Assembly: GCF_001486505.1 (NCBI RefSeq)
Contig: NZ_LN909066.1
Location: 662,452 to 726,451 of the forward strand
Length of the DNA stretch: 64,000 bases
DNA from: Paenibacillus rubinfantis
GTDB lineage: Bacteria > Bacillota > Bacilli > Paenibacillales > Paenibacillaceae
Reading direction: 5' to 3'
A program made the position numbers and the translations under genes. Under the pieces are notes generated by a model. It saw only the letters and a program-made list of their open reading frames with translations. It was not told where the DNA came from and did not search any database. How positions within the stretch are numbered: position 1 is the first letter of the stretch; the number at the start of each line of letters is the position of its first letter. Shown piece after piece: positions 1 to 8,708 of the stretch.

Positions 1-55
1 ACTATACCCCTCCGTTTTCCGCTAGGCTGGTGTGTGTGTGCTTAAAGGTTTTTTA

Positions 56-236
56 TTTTATATGAAAAATCATATATAATCCGCCCGTTGAGGGCATTTC
101 AACGAAATTTTATATGAAATTTCAAATATATTTCGGCTTCTAGCTGACGAAACCTTGGATTCTATATGAAAAATCGAATAGAATACGGGGTTTCGTTGGA
201 AAAGGAAGCAAATGTATGCGAAAAATCGAATACATT
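56..236. repeat. Series of four AT-rich hairpins with a shared loop
   Basis: Four stem-loops follow one another. At about 60-75 ATATGA pairs with TCATAT. At 103-135 CGAAAT pairs with ATTTCG. At 159-184 ATTCTAT pairs with ATAGAAT, and outer arms ACGAAACC (147-154) and GGTTTCGT (189-196) extend it. At 211-236 AATGTAT pairs with ATACATT. Three share the loop core GAAAAATC although their stems differ, so bases change in pairs. An open frame on the minus strand across this stretch (70-294) looks incidental. The rest of 1-345 holds nothing else I can recognise. Function unknown. Confidence 0.6.
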
Positions 237-345
237 CATCAGTTAAGAGCGCCGCATCCTTGTAATGTTGCAGGAAATACAACACTTCAATCAACCTGCG
301 ACAACGTTAGGCGCATATAAGCCATGGTAGAGCGTGATCCAACCC

Positions 346-2373
346 TCACCCGTTCCGCTGGGCTTCAATCTTCTCCGCCAGCTCGTTCAGATACGTCCAG
401 CGCTCCATCAGGCGCTCCAGTTCGGCTTCCGCCTCCTGCTGCTGCTGCATCAGCTCCTGCAGCCGGACTGCGTCGCTTGCGGCGGATTCCATTTCCCCGG
501 AAATGGCGGCAAGACGTTGCTCGGCTGCTTCGATGGTCGCGTCGATCGTCTCGTATTCGCGTTGCTCGTTATAGCTGAACTTCAGCTTCTCGCCGCGGCC
601 CGGGTCACGGCTGCCGGAATTGGCTGTGGAAGGTGTACCGGCATCCGCTGAACTCGAACCGGCTTTTCGCGATCCAGATGCCGAGCCAGCGCCCGAGCCT
701 GAGCCCGAACCAGCCCCTGCTCCCGAGCCCGTTGAACCGCCTTCGCTCCCTTTCCCCGTACCGTTCGTTCCACCTGCCGCCTGCGTCCGTTCCTCATACT
801 CGCTATAGTCGCCCACGTGTACTGCCACTACGCCGCCGCCTTCAAAGGCCATGATTTTGTCCACGGTCCGGTCGAGGAAATAACGATCATGGGAGACGAC
901 AAACACAGCCCCGGGGAACTCATCCAAATACGCTTCCAGTACGGTTAGCGTCTGGATATCGAGATCGTTGGTGGGTTCGTCCAGCAATAAGACGTTAGGC
1001 GCGCCCATTAATACGCGGAGCAAGTAGAGCCGCCGCTTCTCGCCCCCCGACAGCTTGCCGATCGGCGTCCACAGCATGTCCGGCGGGAACAGGAACCGCT
1101 CCAGCATTTGCGCCGCGGTAATCCGCGAGCCGTCCGCCGTCGTCACCACCTCCGCCTCTTCCTTGATGTATTCGATCGCCCGCTGCTGGCTGTCCATTTC
1201 CTGATGCTCCTGGGTAAAATACCCCAGCTTCACCGTCTGGCCCAACACGATTTCGCCGCCATCCGGCTCGATCCGTCCGGCGATCATGTTCAGCAGCGTC
1301 GATTTCCCGCTGCCGTTGGGCCCCACGATCCCCACGCGGTCGCCCGGGACCGCCGTATAGGTCAAGTCCCCGATGAGCAGCCGCCCTTCGATCGATTTGC
1401 GCAGCCCTTCGATCTCCAGGATTTTGCGGCCCAGGCGAGTGGAAGCAACCGAGATTTCGAGGTTATCGCTCTTATATTCCGTCTTGGCCGATTGCAGCTG
1501 CTCGAACCGTTCGATACGCGCCTTCTGTTTGGTCGAACGCGCTTTGGCTCCGCGGCGGATCCAAGCGAGCTCGTTCCGCAGCAGATTTTGCCGCTTCTGT
1601 TCGGTGGCGGCTTCGCGCTCTTCGCGTTCGCTCTTCAGCTCCAGGAAGCGGCTGTAATTCGCCTCATAGCGGAACAACCGGCCATGATCGAGCTCCAACA
1701 TCACGTTGCAGACCCGGTCCAGAAAATAACGGTCATGCGTGATCAACAGCAGCGCCCCGCGCCGTTTCTGGAGGTACGTCTCCAGCCATGCGACGGATTC
1801 ATTGTCGATGTGGTTGGTGGGCTCGTCCATAATCAGCAGCTCCGAAGGGAGAATTAACGCCGATGCGAGCGCGACGCGCTTGCGCTGGCCCCCGGACAAG
1901 CTGCCCATGTTCTGGGCGAAGTTGGAGATGCCCAGCTTGGAGAGCACGCTTTTGGCATCGCTGACCAGGGTCCATGTTTGCAGCCGGTCCATTTCCTGCG
2001 ACAGTCGCGCCAACTCCGCCTGCCGCGCCGCATCCTCCGGCTCCCGCTCCAATGCTTCCTCGGCCTCCATATAGGCCGAGACAACCTGCAGCTCGGGCCC
2101 GCCGCCCTGGAAGACGCCGCGCAGTACAGAAATGCCCGGGTCATATTCGGGATTTTGCGCCAGAAATGTCACGCGGACGTCCCGGTTGATGGCGACTTTG
2201 CCGGAATCAGCTTGGTCCAAACCGGCAATAACCTTCAGGAACGTTGATTTCCCTGTACCATTCACGCCGATGACGCCGATTTTATCGTTTTCGTCCATGC
2301 CAAAGGCTGCGTCTTGAAAGAGCACTTTCTCCCCATAGGTTTTCGTTAAATGTTCCACCGTCAAAATGTTCAT
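346..2373 (-). CDS. ABC-F family ATPase (Uup/YfmR-like), ribosome-associated
   Basis: A 675-residue protein with two ABC ATPase domains and no membrane segment, the layout of ABC-F translation factors that act at the ribosome. The first Walker A (GVNGTGKST) is near residue 38, followed by signature LSGGQRKRV and Walker B LLIMDEPTNHID. The second set is GPNGSGKST, LSGGEKRRL and LLLDEPTNDLD. A Gly/Ser-rich low-complexity linker lies at roughly 540-600, then a C-terminal charged coiled coil as in Uup and YfmR. It is the last gene of a minus-strand run, 15 bases after the DUF92 gene. The exact ABC-F subfamily is inferred from the C-terminal coiled coil; an antibiotic-resistance role is less likely. 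Confidence 0.9.
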   Translation of the reverse strand: MNILTVEHLTKTYGEKVLFQDAAFGMDENDKIGVIGVNGTGKSTFLKVIAGLDQADSGKVAINRDVRVTFLAQNPEYDPGISVLRGVFQGGGPELQVVSAYMEAEEALEREPEDAARQAELARLSQEMDRLQTWTLVSDAKSVLSKLGISNFAQNMGSLSGGQRKRVALASALILPSELLIMDEPTNHIDNESVAWLETYLQKRRGALLLITHDRYFLDRVCNVMLELDHGRLFRYEANYSRFLELKSEREEREAATEQKRQNLLRNELAWIRRGAKARSTKQKARIERFEQLQSAKTEYKSDNLEISVASTRLGRKILEIEGLRKSIEGRLLIGDLTYTAVPGDRVGIVGPNGSGKSTLLNMIAGRIEPDGGEIVLGQTVKLGYFTQEHQEMDSQQRAIEYIKEEAEVVTTADGSRITAAQMLERFLFPPDMLWTPIGKLSGGEKRRLYLLRVLMGAPNVLLLDEPTNDLDIQTLTVLEAYLDEFPGAVFVVSHDRYFLDRTVDKIMAFEGGGVVAVHVGDYSEYEERTQAAGGTNGTGKGSEGGSTGSGAGAGSGSGSGAGSASGSRKAGSSSADAGTPSTANSGSRDPGRGEKLKFSYNEQREYETIDATIEAAEQRLAAISGEMESAASDAVRLQELMQQQQEAEAELERLMERWTYLNELAEKIEAQRNG

Positions 2374-2388
2374 TGGTTAACCCCTACT

Positions 2389-3222
2389 TTATCCTATCAT
2401 CCCGATTCCCCACGCCAGTAAACCGGCAGCCAGGGAACTGAGTAAATTCACCATATCGTTGTCCATCCAGCGGAACCCTCGCAAATGTTCGGTACTCCGG
2501 CCGCAATGCTCCTCCACTTCAATCTCTTTGCCGCAAACGACGCAGCGATGCATATATTGAATCGTCGCGCCCAGCCAGGAGTCGGCAAAAGCTCCGGCCA
2601 AACCGGATATCCCGCCGATCAGCCCCCACTTCACCATCGCAAGCAGCGCGGAACCTACCTCGGAGTAAGTATCGTCTCCCGTCCACATCCGCAGCAGCCA
2701 TGCGGCCCCGCCAATGCACACCGCACCGGCTAACGCCGCCGCACTGCCCAGCAGCGTGACTCCGCCCGACGTTCCCGGAAGAACGCGGCGGCCGTTCAGG
2801 ATCGAACGCGGCTCGCTTTTGCTGAGGCCGCCCCATTCCGTTGCCCATGTATCCGCGGTCACCGCGGCCATCGTGCCAACGAAAAAGTATGCCCAAGCCG
2901 GATCCGGCCAAAACAGGTTGCCGAGGCAGGCCAGCATGCCGAGCCCACCGTTCGCCAGCACCTGTCCGGCGTCCCGGCGGCCGCTCTTAGCATAAGACTT
3001 CTCCAGCTCGGCCTTCCGGTCGCCGCGAAAATGCGAAAAGACCGACGAGCTGACGAAAAACAACAGCAAGATCCCAAACCAGAACAAATTGCCGGCCCCG
3101 TAGTATATGGTCCCCATGACAAACGCAGCCAGCATGCCGGAGAGGGATAACGATCGCTTCTTATAAGCCGCTCCAGACACGATTAGGGCGCCAAGCGCCC
3201 CAATGATCCAATCGATATTCAT
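2389..3222 (-). CDS. DUF92 family membrane protein
   Basis: A 277-residue integral membrane protein with about six hydrophobic segments. It carries family-typical stretches such as TADTWATEWG in the middle and LPGTSGGVTLLG after it, which mark the DUF92/TMEM19 group. Some plant and cyanobacterial members are linked to prenyl alcohol phosphorylation (VTE6-like), but no role is established here. Its ATG overlaps the stop of the FAH-family gene in an ATGA arrangement at 3219-3222, so the two are probably translationally coupled. It sits between that hydrolase and the ABC-F gene in one apparent operon. Confidence 0.85.
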   Translation of the reverse strand: MNIDWIIGALGALIVSGAAYKKRSLSLSGMLAAFVMGTIYYGAGNLFWFGILLLFFVSSSVFSHFRGDRKAELEKSYAKSGRRDAGQVLANGGLGMLACLGNLFWPDPAWAYFFVGTMAAVTADTWATEWGGLSKSEPRSILNGRRVLPGTSGGVTLLGSAAALAGAVCIGGAAWLLRMWTGDDTYSEVGSALLAMVKWGLIGGISGLAGAFADSWLGATIQYMHRCVVCGKEIEVEEHCGRSTEHLRGFRWMDNDMVNLLSSLAAGLLAWGIGMIG

Positions 3223-3866
3223 TTTGCCGCCGGGCCGGAAGCGATCGTGCAGCTGCCCAACACTTGAGTACCGTAGGACAACTCCAGCTTGTCGCCTTGT
3301 ACAACCGGGCCCACGCCTTCTGGCGTTCCGGTGAAAATCAAATCCCCTTCGCCCAAGCCGTAATGCTCGGCGATATAATCCACGATCTGCTGCAGCGGGA
3401 AAATCATCCGGCTAATATTGCCGCGTTGCACAATCTCCCCGTTCTTCCGCAGTACGAAATCTTCGCCAGCCGTCTCCGCCGCACCGGGGAAAGCGATATA
3501 AGGCGTGATCGGCGCCGATTGCAGGAAGCCTTTGGCTGGTGTCCAAGGATTCCCCTTGTCTTTGACGATGTTCTGCACATCGCGCAGCGTGAAGTCGATC
3601 CCAAACGCGATCACGTCCACCAGCTCGTCAACCGTCATCCCCGGCTTGTAATCGCGGGCGATGCGCAGTACCAGCTCGGCCTCATAATGCACCGAGCCGC
3701 GGTCAGCAGGGAGCTCCAGGCCCCGGCCGTCCATGGCGGTCACGGCATGCGACGGTTTCAGGAAGATCATCGGCTCGGTGGGCACCTCGTTACCCAGCTC
3801 CTCGGCATGGGCCCGGTAGTTCCGGCCAACGCAATAGACATTCGCGATCAATTTATTCATCGTCAT
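3219..3866 (-). CDS. Fumarylacetoacetate hydrolase (FAH) family protein
   Basis: About 215 residues, the size of the short FAH/FAHD1 type. These metal-dependent enzymes hydrolyse or isomerise C-C bonds in acylpyruvate-like acids such as 2-hydroxyhepta-2,4-dienedioate. Visible motifs are VGRNYRAHAEELG near the start, MIFLKPSHAV, the acidic HYEAELVLRI stretch that supplies metal ligands, and FTGTPEGVGPV near the end. A longer frame reaches 3941, but GGAGGAG lies just before ATG 3866 (and ATG 3860), so I start there. The start overlaps the end of the upstream glycerophosphodiesterase gene, showing operon coupling. The true substrate is unknown. Confidence 0.85.
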   Translation of the reverse strand: MTMNKLIANVYCVGRNYRAHAEELGNEVPTEPMIFLKPSHAVTAMDGRGLELPADRGSVHYEAELVLRIARDYKPGMTVDELVDVIAFGIDFTLRDVQNIVKDKGNPWTPAKGFLQSAPITPYIAFPGAAETAGEDFVLRKNGEIVQRGNISRMIFPLQQIVDYIAEHYGLGEGDLIFTGTPEGVGPVVQGDKLELSYGTQVLGSCTIASGPAAK

Positions 3867-4641
3867 CTTCTCCTCCAGGGGACTGTGATTTCCCATTCGA
3901 ATTTTTGAATTTCCCGCTTCCCATCGCTTGGCGCCAGACATCCGGCCGATTCGTGCAGAGCAGGATTTCGGGATGCAGCGCGGCGACCTTTCGCAGCGAC
4001 TTCACCTCATCCATCGTCCAGGCCATGACCTCGATGCCGTGCTTATACGCTTTGGCAGCCAGCTCTGCGGTTAATGGGCGATAATGGATCGATAAAAACG
4101 AGCAATGCAACAGCTTCAACCGCAGCAGCAAATCCTTTGGCTGCCGGTCGATGATCAGCCCTGTGCGGATGCCGCGACCGATCTCCTTGATCTTCGCCAG
4201 AATCCGCGGCTCAAACGAGGTCAGCACGACTTCGTGCTCCATATGCCGCCGTTTGACGGCGGCCACGACCTTTTCCTCCAGCCCCGGGTACATATTGCCT
4301 TCGGTCTTGATTTCCAGATTGACCCGCAGGCGTCCGGCGACGGCGTCGAGGAATTCGTCGAGGCTGGGCAGGCGTTCCCCGCGGTAGGCCTTGGACTTCC
4401 AGCTCCCGGCATCCAGTGTTTGCAGCTCCGCCCAGGTCTTGTCCTTAACCGGCCCTCGGCCGTTGGTCGTGCGGTTCAGCGTAAAATCATGAATCAACAA
4501 CGGCACGCCGTCCTTTGAACATTGTACATCAACTTCGATCCAGCGGACATCCTTCTGCTCCATGGCCAGCTGGACCGCAGCCATCGTGTTCTCCGGAGCG
4601 ATTCCGGAGAAGCCGCGATGGGCGACGCAGGGGTTACGCAA
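3853..4641 (-). CDS. Glycerophosphodiester phosphodiesterase
   Basis: A 262-residue TIM-barrel enzyme that splits glycerophosphodiesters from lipid turnover into glycerol-3-phosphate and an alcohol. The family signature is clear: AHRGFSGIAPENT at the N-terminus, EVDVQCSKDG, LIHDFTLNRTTNG, NLEIKTEG and VMAWTMDE near the C-terminus. These supply the catalytic histidines and the Glu/Asp metal ligands. No signal peptide is visible, so it is probably cytoplasmic (UgpQ-like). The start is a TTG behind GGAGGCGAGAGA. It lies 35 bases after the capA-like gene and its end overlaps the FAH-family gene. Confidence 0.92.
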   Translation of the reverse strand: MRNPCVAHRGFSGIAPENTMAAVQLAMEQKDVRWIEVDVQCSKDGVPLLIHDFTLNRTTNGRGPVKDKTWAELQTLDAGSWKSKAYRGERLPSLDEFLDAVAGRLRVNLEIKTEGNMYPGLEEKVVAAVKRRHMEHEVVLTSFEPRILAKIKEIGRGIRTGLIIDRQPKDLLLRLKLLHCSFLSIHYRPLTAELAAKAYKHGIEVMAWTMDEVKSLRKVAALHPEILLCTNRPDVWRQAMGSGKFKNSNGKSQSPGGEDDDE

Positions 4642-4676
4642 TCTCTCGCCTCCTTCCGATCGGAAACGATCTTCGC

Positions 4677-6092
4677 TTAGGTCCGATCCTCCGCCTGCAG
4701 CGGTACGCCGGATGGATTCATCCGCCCGGTCTTTGCGGCACTCACGTCGCCCTCCTCCGAGATCCGTACCCCCGGCGAGAAGCTCTGGATTTCTTTTAAC
4801 AGCTTGCTTCCGTCCTCAGCGTTCATGGGCACGGGCTGCCCCAGCTCGGTTCGATACGGGATCAGCTTGAGCTCACAATCCCCGTCACGCGTGCAGGAAG
4901 CGGCAAACACCGCGGTTTCCCACGTCTTCGGGTCCTTCGATTTTGTAAAAATAAAGTTCCCCGTGCTGTAAGCAATCCATTTGCCTTTGTATTGCTCCAG
5001 CCCCTGCATCACATGCGGATGACTGCCGATGACCAGATCGGCACCGGCATCGATAAACGCATGCGCCAGCTCCGGCTGATGCTTCTCTAGCTGCGTCGTC
5101 CGCTCCTTGCCCCAATGGGTCATCACGAGCACCAGGTCCGCGTTCTGGCGCGCAGCCTGAATGGCGCTCAGCGCTGCTTCCGGCGCATAAACCGAGGCGA
5201 CCCCCGGTTTGCTCTTCCCGGCGACCCACCCCGGCTCCGGCACCACCCGGCTGAAGCCAAACAGGGCGATCTTGATCCCTTTGCGTTCAACATAAACCGG
5301 GGCGTACGCTTCCTTGCTATTCTTGCCGGCGCCAACATACAGCAGGTTGTGCTGACGCAGGGCTTTCATCGTATCCTGGAGGCCGGACACGCCTTGGTCC
5401 AACACATGGTTATTCGCCAGATTCACCGCGTCTACGCCGGCCTGGGCCATCGGTCCAATCGCCTTTGGCGGCGACTTAAACACATAGGTTTTATCCTCCG
5501 CCGGATCCCCGCCGGTCGTGACAGGCGTCTCCAAATTCAGCACGCTTAAATCGTCGTTCTTGAACAACCCCCGGACATATTCGTAGGGAAGCTCATATCC
5601 TGCTTTCTCCAGCCGTTCCTCTACCTTGCCGGAAAAAATCGTATCTCCCGCAAAATGAATCAGCAGCCGCTCCGCATCCCCGCCATCCCACTTGCCGGAG
5701 TCCGAGCCAGTCGACGGAGCTAAGCCAACCTCTCCCTCGTCCCCCGTGTCACCTTCCTCCGGAGAAGTTCCATCCGAATGGGGGTTATTGGGTCCGCTTC
5801 CATTCTCCGTACCGTTTTCCGTATGCGCAGCATCGCTGTCATCCGTTGGCGGTGTCTCTCCGGCATTTGGATCGCTTTCGTTCGGCGCGGTTTCACCCAA
5901 AACGCCGTTCGGCAGCTGTTCCGTTCCCGCCTCCGGTCCAACTTGCTTGAGGCGCTCCTCCAAATAAAAGTAAGCTCCCAGCACGAAAATCAAAGTGATG
6001 AGAGTCAAGTTAAGCAGGAGCCATATCCGGTTTTGACGCCGCTTTTTTTCCTGCTGTTTCTTTTTGTTTTTTTCCGACCTTGGTGGGTACAT
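4677..6092 (-). CDS. CapA-family (PGA_cap) metallophosphatase-like membrane protein
   Basis: A 471-residue protein with a basic N-terminus, one membrane segment at about residues 22-44, and a long Glu/Asp/Gly/Ser-rich spacer to about 140. A CapA/YwtB-type calcineurin-like domain follows. Its metal-site motifs are FAGDTIFSG, LNLETPVT, NLANNHVLDQG, VMTHWGKE and GSHPHVMQG. Members take part in poly-gamma-glutamate capsule handling, but many related proteins have no known substrate, and no capB/capC neighbours are present. The catalytic domain should face outward. It begins with ATG behind AAGGAG and heads the minus-strand run. Confidence 0.85.
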   Translation of the reverse strand: MYPPRSEKNKKKQQEKKRRQNRIWLLLNLTLITLIFVLGAYFYLEERLKQVGPEAGTEQLPNGVLGETAPNESDPNAGETPPTDDSDAAHTENGTENGSGPNNPHSDGTSPEEGDTGDEGEVGLAPSTGSDSGKWDGGDAERLLIHFAGDTIFSGKVEERLEKAGYELPYEYVRGLFKNDDLSVLNLETPVTTGGDPAEDKTYVFKSPPKAIGPMAQAGVDAVNLANNHVLDQGVSGLQDTMKALRQHNLLYVGAGKNSKEAYAPVYVERKGIKIALFGFSRVVPEPGWVAGKSKPGVASVYAPEAALSAIQAARQNADLVLVMTHWGKERTTQLEKHQPELAHAFIDAGADLVIGSHPHVMQGLEQYKGKWIAYSTGNFIFTKSKDPKTWETAVFAASCTRDGDCELKLIPYRTELGQPVPMNAEDGSKLLKEIQSFSPGVRISEEGDVSAAKTGRMNPSGVPLQAEDRT

Positions 6093-6208
6093 GACGGACT
6101 CCTTTTTGCATGATCTATCGTTTCGATGAAGGCTAGCCTATCCGTTCCTTCGTGATCAAAAGCCGACCGTTTGATTTTATTATATCAGGTCTCCGTAAAT
6201 AAATAGAA

Positions 6209-6240
6209 CCCCTCGCCTATTTTGCGGGCAAGGGGTCAGG
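6209..6240 (-). terminator. Terminator after the hem operon
   Basis: On the minus strand ACCCCTTGCC pairs with GGCGAGGGGT (one T-G pair) and is followed by a T-rich tail (TCTATTTATTTA). It lies 36 bases past the hemY stop. Confidence 0.75.
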
Positions 6241-6275
6241 AAGTCCTATGTCGAGCCTTCAAATCGGCTGTCCGA

Positions 6276-7700
6276 TTAAGCCTGAGCGATCTTCAATTGA
6301 TCCGCCATCCGCTCCGCCAGTTCCTTCGCCTGCTTAATGCAGTCGGGCAATCCAACGCCATAAAAGGCTGCCCCCGTGGCATAAACGCCGGGCAGCGACT
6401 CTTCCAATTGGCGGCTCAGGTCGGCGACCTGCTCCAGATGGCCAACCGGATACTGCGGCATCGATTTCGGCAGCCGGGTAATTTCCGTGAACAGCGGCCG
6501 GGCCGTGATGTTCATCAGCCGCTTCAAATCGCCAAGCACCAGCTCCGTCAGCTCCTCGTCCGGCAAAGCCGCCTTCTCCTCGTCGCCGGAGCGGCCAACG
6601 TAGCAGCGCAGCAGCATTTTGTCGTCCGGGCTCGTATGCAGCCATTTGATGCCCGTCCACGTGCAGGCGGTGATATTCAGCCCTTCCTTGCGCGGCACCA
6701 GGAACCCGGAGCCGTCGAACAGGCCGGTGACATCCTTGCGATCAAACGCCATGACTACGTTGGCAACAGACACATAGTTGATCGCGTCCAGCGCAGTCAC
6801 ATCAACGTGCGGCCGCAGCAGCTCGGCGGCGGTAAACGCCGGGACGGTCACGATGACGTCATCGGCAGGGAGCGCTTCGCCCGAAGTCAGCACGACCTCG
6901 TAAGCTTCCGATCCCGTGCGGCGGATTTCCACCACCTCGGTCTCCAGTCGGCAGTTGACGTCGGACAATGAAGAGATCAGCCCGTTCACCAGTGTTTGCA
7001 GGCCTTTGCGGAACGTGAGGAACGCGCTGCGCTTCGTGCCCGTGTGTGTTTCCACCGGCTTCTTGCCGGTCATCATGCCCTTAATCAAGCTGCCGTAAGC
7101 CCGTTCAACCTCGCCAAACTGCGGGAAGGTCGACTGCAAGCTCAGCTTGTAGGTATCGCCCGCATAAATGCCGGCGAGCAGCGGCTCCGTGACGTTCTGC
7201 AGCACTTCGGGGCCCAGCCGTCGTTCGATAAACGCCCCCAGCGACTCATCCTCCTGGCTTTGCCGCGCCGGCATCACCAGATCCAGCATTGCCCGCGCTT
7301 TGCCGCTCCAGGAGACCAGACCGCTGCGCAGGAATGGCCCGAGCTCCGTCGGAATGCCCAACACCAGCCCCGACGGCATCGGGTGCAGCTTGCCGTCGCT
7401 GACGATATACGTCTTCTTGGCGTCCGGGTTCATGGACACGAGCTCGCCCTCCAGCCCCAGCTCCTTCGCCAGGTCGGTCATGGCCGTCTTGCGGGCCAGG
7501 AAGGAATCCGGACCTTTTTCGATCACAAAGTCGTCCTTCTCCAACGTTTCAATTTTGCCGCCAAGGGTGTTGCCTTTTTCCAACAGCGTAATTTGCGGGT
7601 TGTTGCCCCGTTCCTTGTAAAACTTGCGAACGTAAAAAGCCGCGGACAGGCCGGTTAGCCCCCCGCCGATTATGACAACCTGACGTGAAGAATCACGCAT
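6276..7700 (-). CDS. hemY: Coproporphyrinogen III oxidase / protoporphyrinogen oxidase (HemY/CgoX)
   Basis: A 474-residue FAD-dependent amine-oxidase-fold enzyme. The dinucleotide motif VVIIGGGLTGLSAAF is at residues 8-22, and the C-terminal FAD-binding stretch GVYATGAAFYGVGLPDCI is typical. In monoderm bacteria this enzyme oxidises coproporphyrinogen III to coproporphyrin III in the coproporphyrin-dependent haem pathway (name cgoX). It begins 6 bases after the ferrochelatase stop and is the last gene of hemE-hemH-hemY. The same order occurs in Bacillus subtilis. The product is soluble or peripheral to the membrane. Confidence 0.95.
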   Translation of the reverse strand: MRDSSRQVVIIGGGLTGLSAAFYVRKFYKERGNNPQITLLEKGNTLGGKIETLEKDDFVIEKGPDSFLARKTAMTDLAKELGLEGELVSMNPDAKKTYIVSDGKLHPMPSGLVLGIPTELGPFLRSGLVSWSGKARAMLDLVMPARQSQEDESLGAFIERRLGPEVLQNVTEPLLAGIYAGDTYKLSLQSTFPQFGEVERAYGSLIKGMMTGKKPVETHTGTKRSAFLTFRKGLQTLVNGLISSLSDVNCRLETEVVEIRRTGSEAYEVVLTSGEALPADDVIVTVPAFTAAELLRPHVDVTALDAINYVSVANVVMAFDRKDVTGLFDGSGFLVPRKEGLNITACTWTGIKWLHTSPDDKMLLRCYVGRSGDEEKAALPDEELTELVLGDLKRLMNITARPLFTEITRLPKSMPQYPVGHLEQVADLSRQLEESLPGVYATGAAFYGVGLPDCIKQAKELAERMADQLKIAQA

Positions 7701-7706
7701 GTCCTC

Positions 7707-8648
7707 TCATCTCTTTTCCCAAGATTTGATAATGACGTCGCTGAGCGCCTCCATGTACAAAGGTTCCGTGTTCAGCGATTCGATCCGCTCCAGCCGCATA
7801 TCCAGCTCTTTGGCGATCGTTTTGGCTTCGATGTCCAGATCGTACAGCACTTCCAGATGATCCGATACGAATCCAACCGGAGCGACCAGTACGTCTTCCA
7901 CCTGCTCTTCGCTTAAATCCTTCAGCGTATCCAAAATATCCGGGCCCAGCCACGGATCGGCGGTACGGCCCGCGCTTTGCCAGGTGAACTGCCAGTTCTT
8001 CACGCCGGCTTTGTCAGCGACCGCTTGGGAGGTCTCCAGCAGTTGGTCCCGGTACGGGTCGCCCATCTGCAGGATCTTCTCCGGCAAGCTGTGAGCGCTG
8101 AACAGCACTCGCACCTGATCGCGCAACGCGCCGGCCTCTTCGAATTGGTCCAGCTTGGCGGACACCCGCGCGGCAAAAGCCTCGATCAGCTTCGGATGCA
8201 GATGATAGCTCTCCACGAAGCGCATCGAAATACCCCGCTCCTGCGCTTTGGCCTCGGCCCGTTTGATGTAACCGCCGATGCTCATCACGGAATAATGTGG
8301 CGCAAGCACGATGCCTACCGCTTCGCGGATCCCGTCCTCGGCCATTTGCGCCACGCCGTCTTCAATAAACGGATGGGCATGCTTCAATCCTTGATAACAA
8401 ACAAACTCCACGTCTTTGTCCGCGGTCATTCCGTGTAACGTATCCTGCAATGCGGCCACTTGCTTATCGGTATTGGCACGCAGCGGGAACACCCCGCCTA
8501 CGATCGCTTCATAACGGCCAACCAGCTCCTGGAGCTGCTCCGCAGTTGGAGGATGACCCCGCCGGATATGCGTATAATACGCTTCGACCTGGTCCAGACT
8601 TTGCGGCGTGCCGTAAGACATCACCAACACTCCGATCTTCGATTTCAC
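7707..8648 (-). CDS. hemH: Ferrochelatase (coproporphyrin ferrochelatase)
   Basis: A 313-residue protein that inserts ferrous iron into the porphyrin; in this lineage the substrate is coproporphyrin III (newer name cpfC). Family motifs include VMSYGTP at the start, LAPHYSVMSIGGY with the metal-site histidine, FSAHSLPE and WQSAGRTADPWLGPD, and the conserved acidic region VGFVSDHLEVLYDLD. The start is GTG behind AGAGGTGAACTGGAATC. It lies between hemE and hemY on the minus strand and is soluble. Confidence 0.96.
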   Translation of the reverse strand: MKSKIGVLVMSYGTPQSLDQVEAYYTHIRRGHPPTAEQLQELVGRYEAIVGGVFPLRANTDKQVAALQDTLHGMTADKDVEFVCYQGLKHAHPFIEDGVAQMAEDGIREAVGIVLAPHYSVMSIGGYIKRAEAKAQERGISMRFVESYHLHPKLIEAFAARVSAKLDQFEEAGALRDQVRVLFSAHSLPEKILQMGDPYRDQLLETSQAVADKAGVKNWQFTWQSAGRTADPWLGPDILDTLKDLSEEQVEDVLVAPVGFVSDHLEVLYDLDIEAKTIAKELDMRLERIESLNTEPLYMEALSDVIIKSWEKR

Positions 8649-8708
8649 GATTCCAGTTCACCTCTAGTCGATAATTAGGTTGCTCTCATTCATGTATGGG
8701 GTTTAGCA

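Noticed and set aside
70..294. 74-codon open frame on the minus strand
   Set aside because: It runs through four hairpin repeats, has no clear ribosome site and no recognisable motif.
1108..1857. Long open frame opposite the ABC-F gene
   Set aside because: It is the complement of a clear two-domain ATPase gene; GC-rich codons leave such shadows on the other strand.
6222..7658. Long open frames opposite hemY
   Set aside because: They are complements of hemY with Arg/Gln/His-rich translations and no ribosome site.
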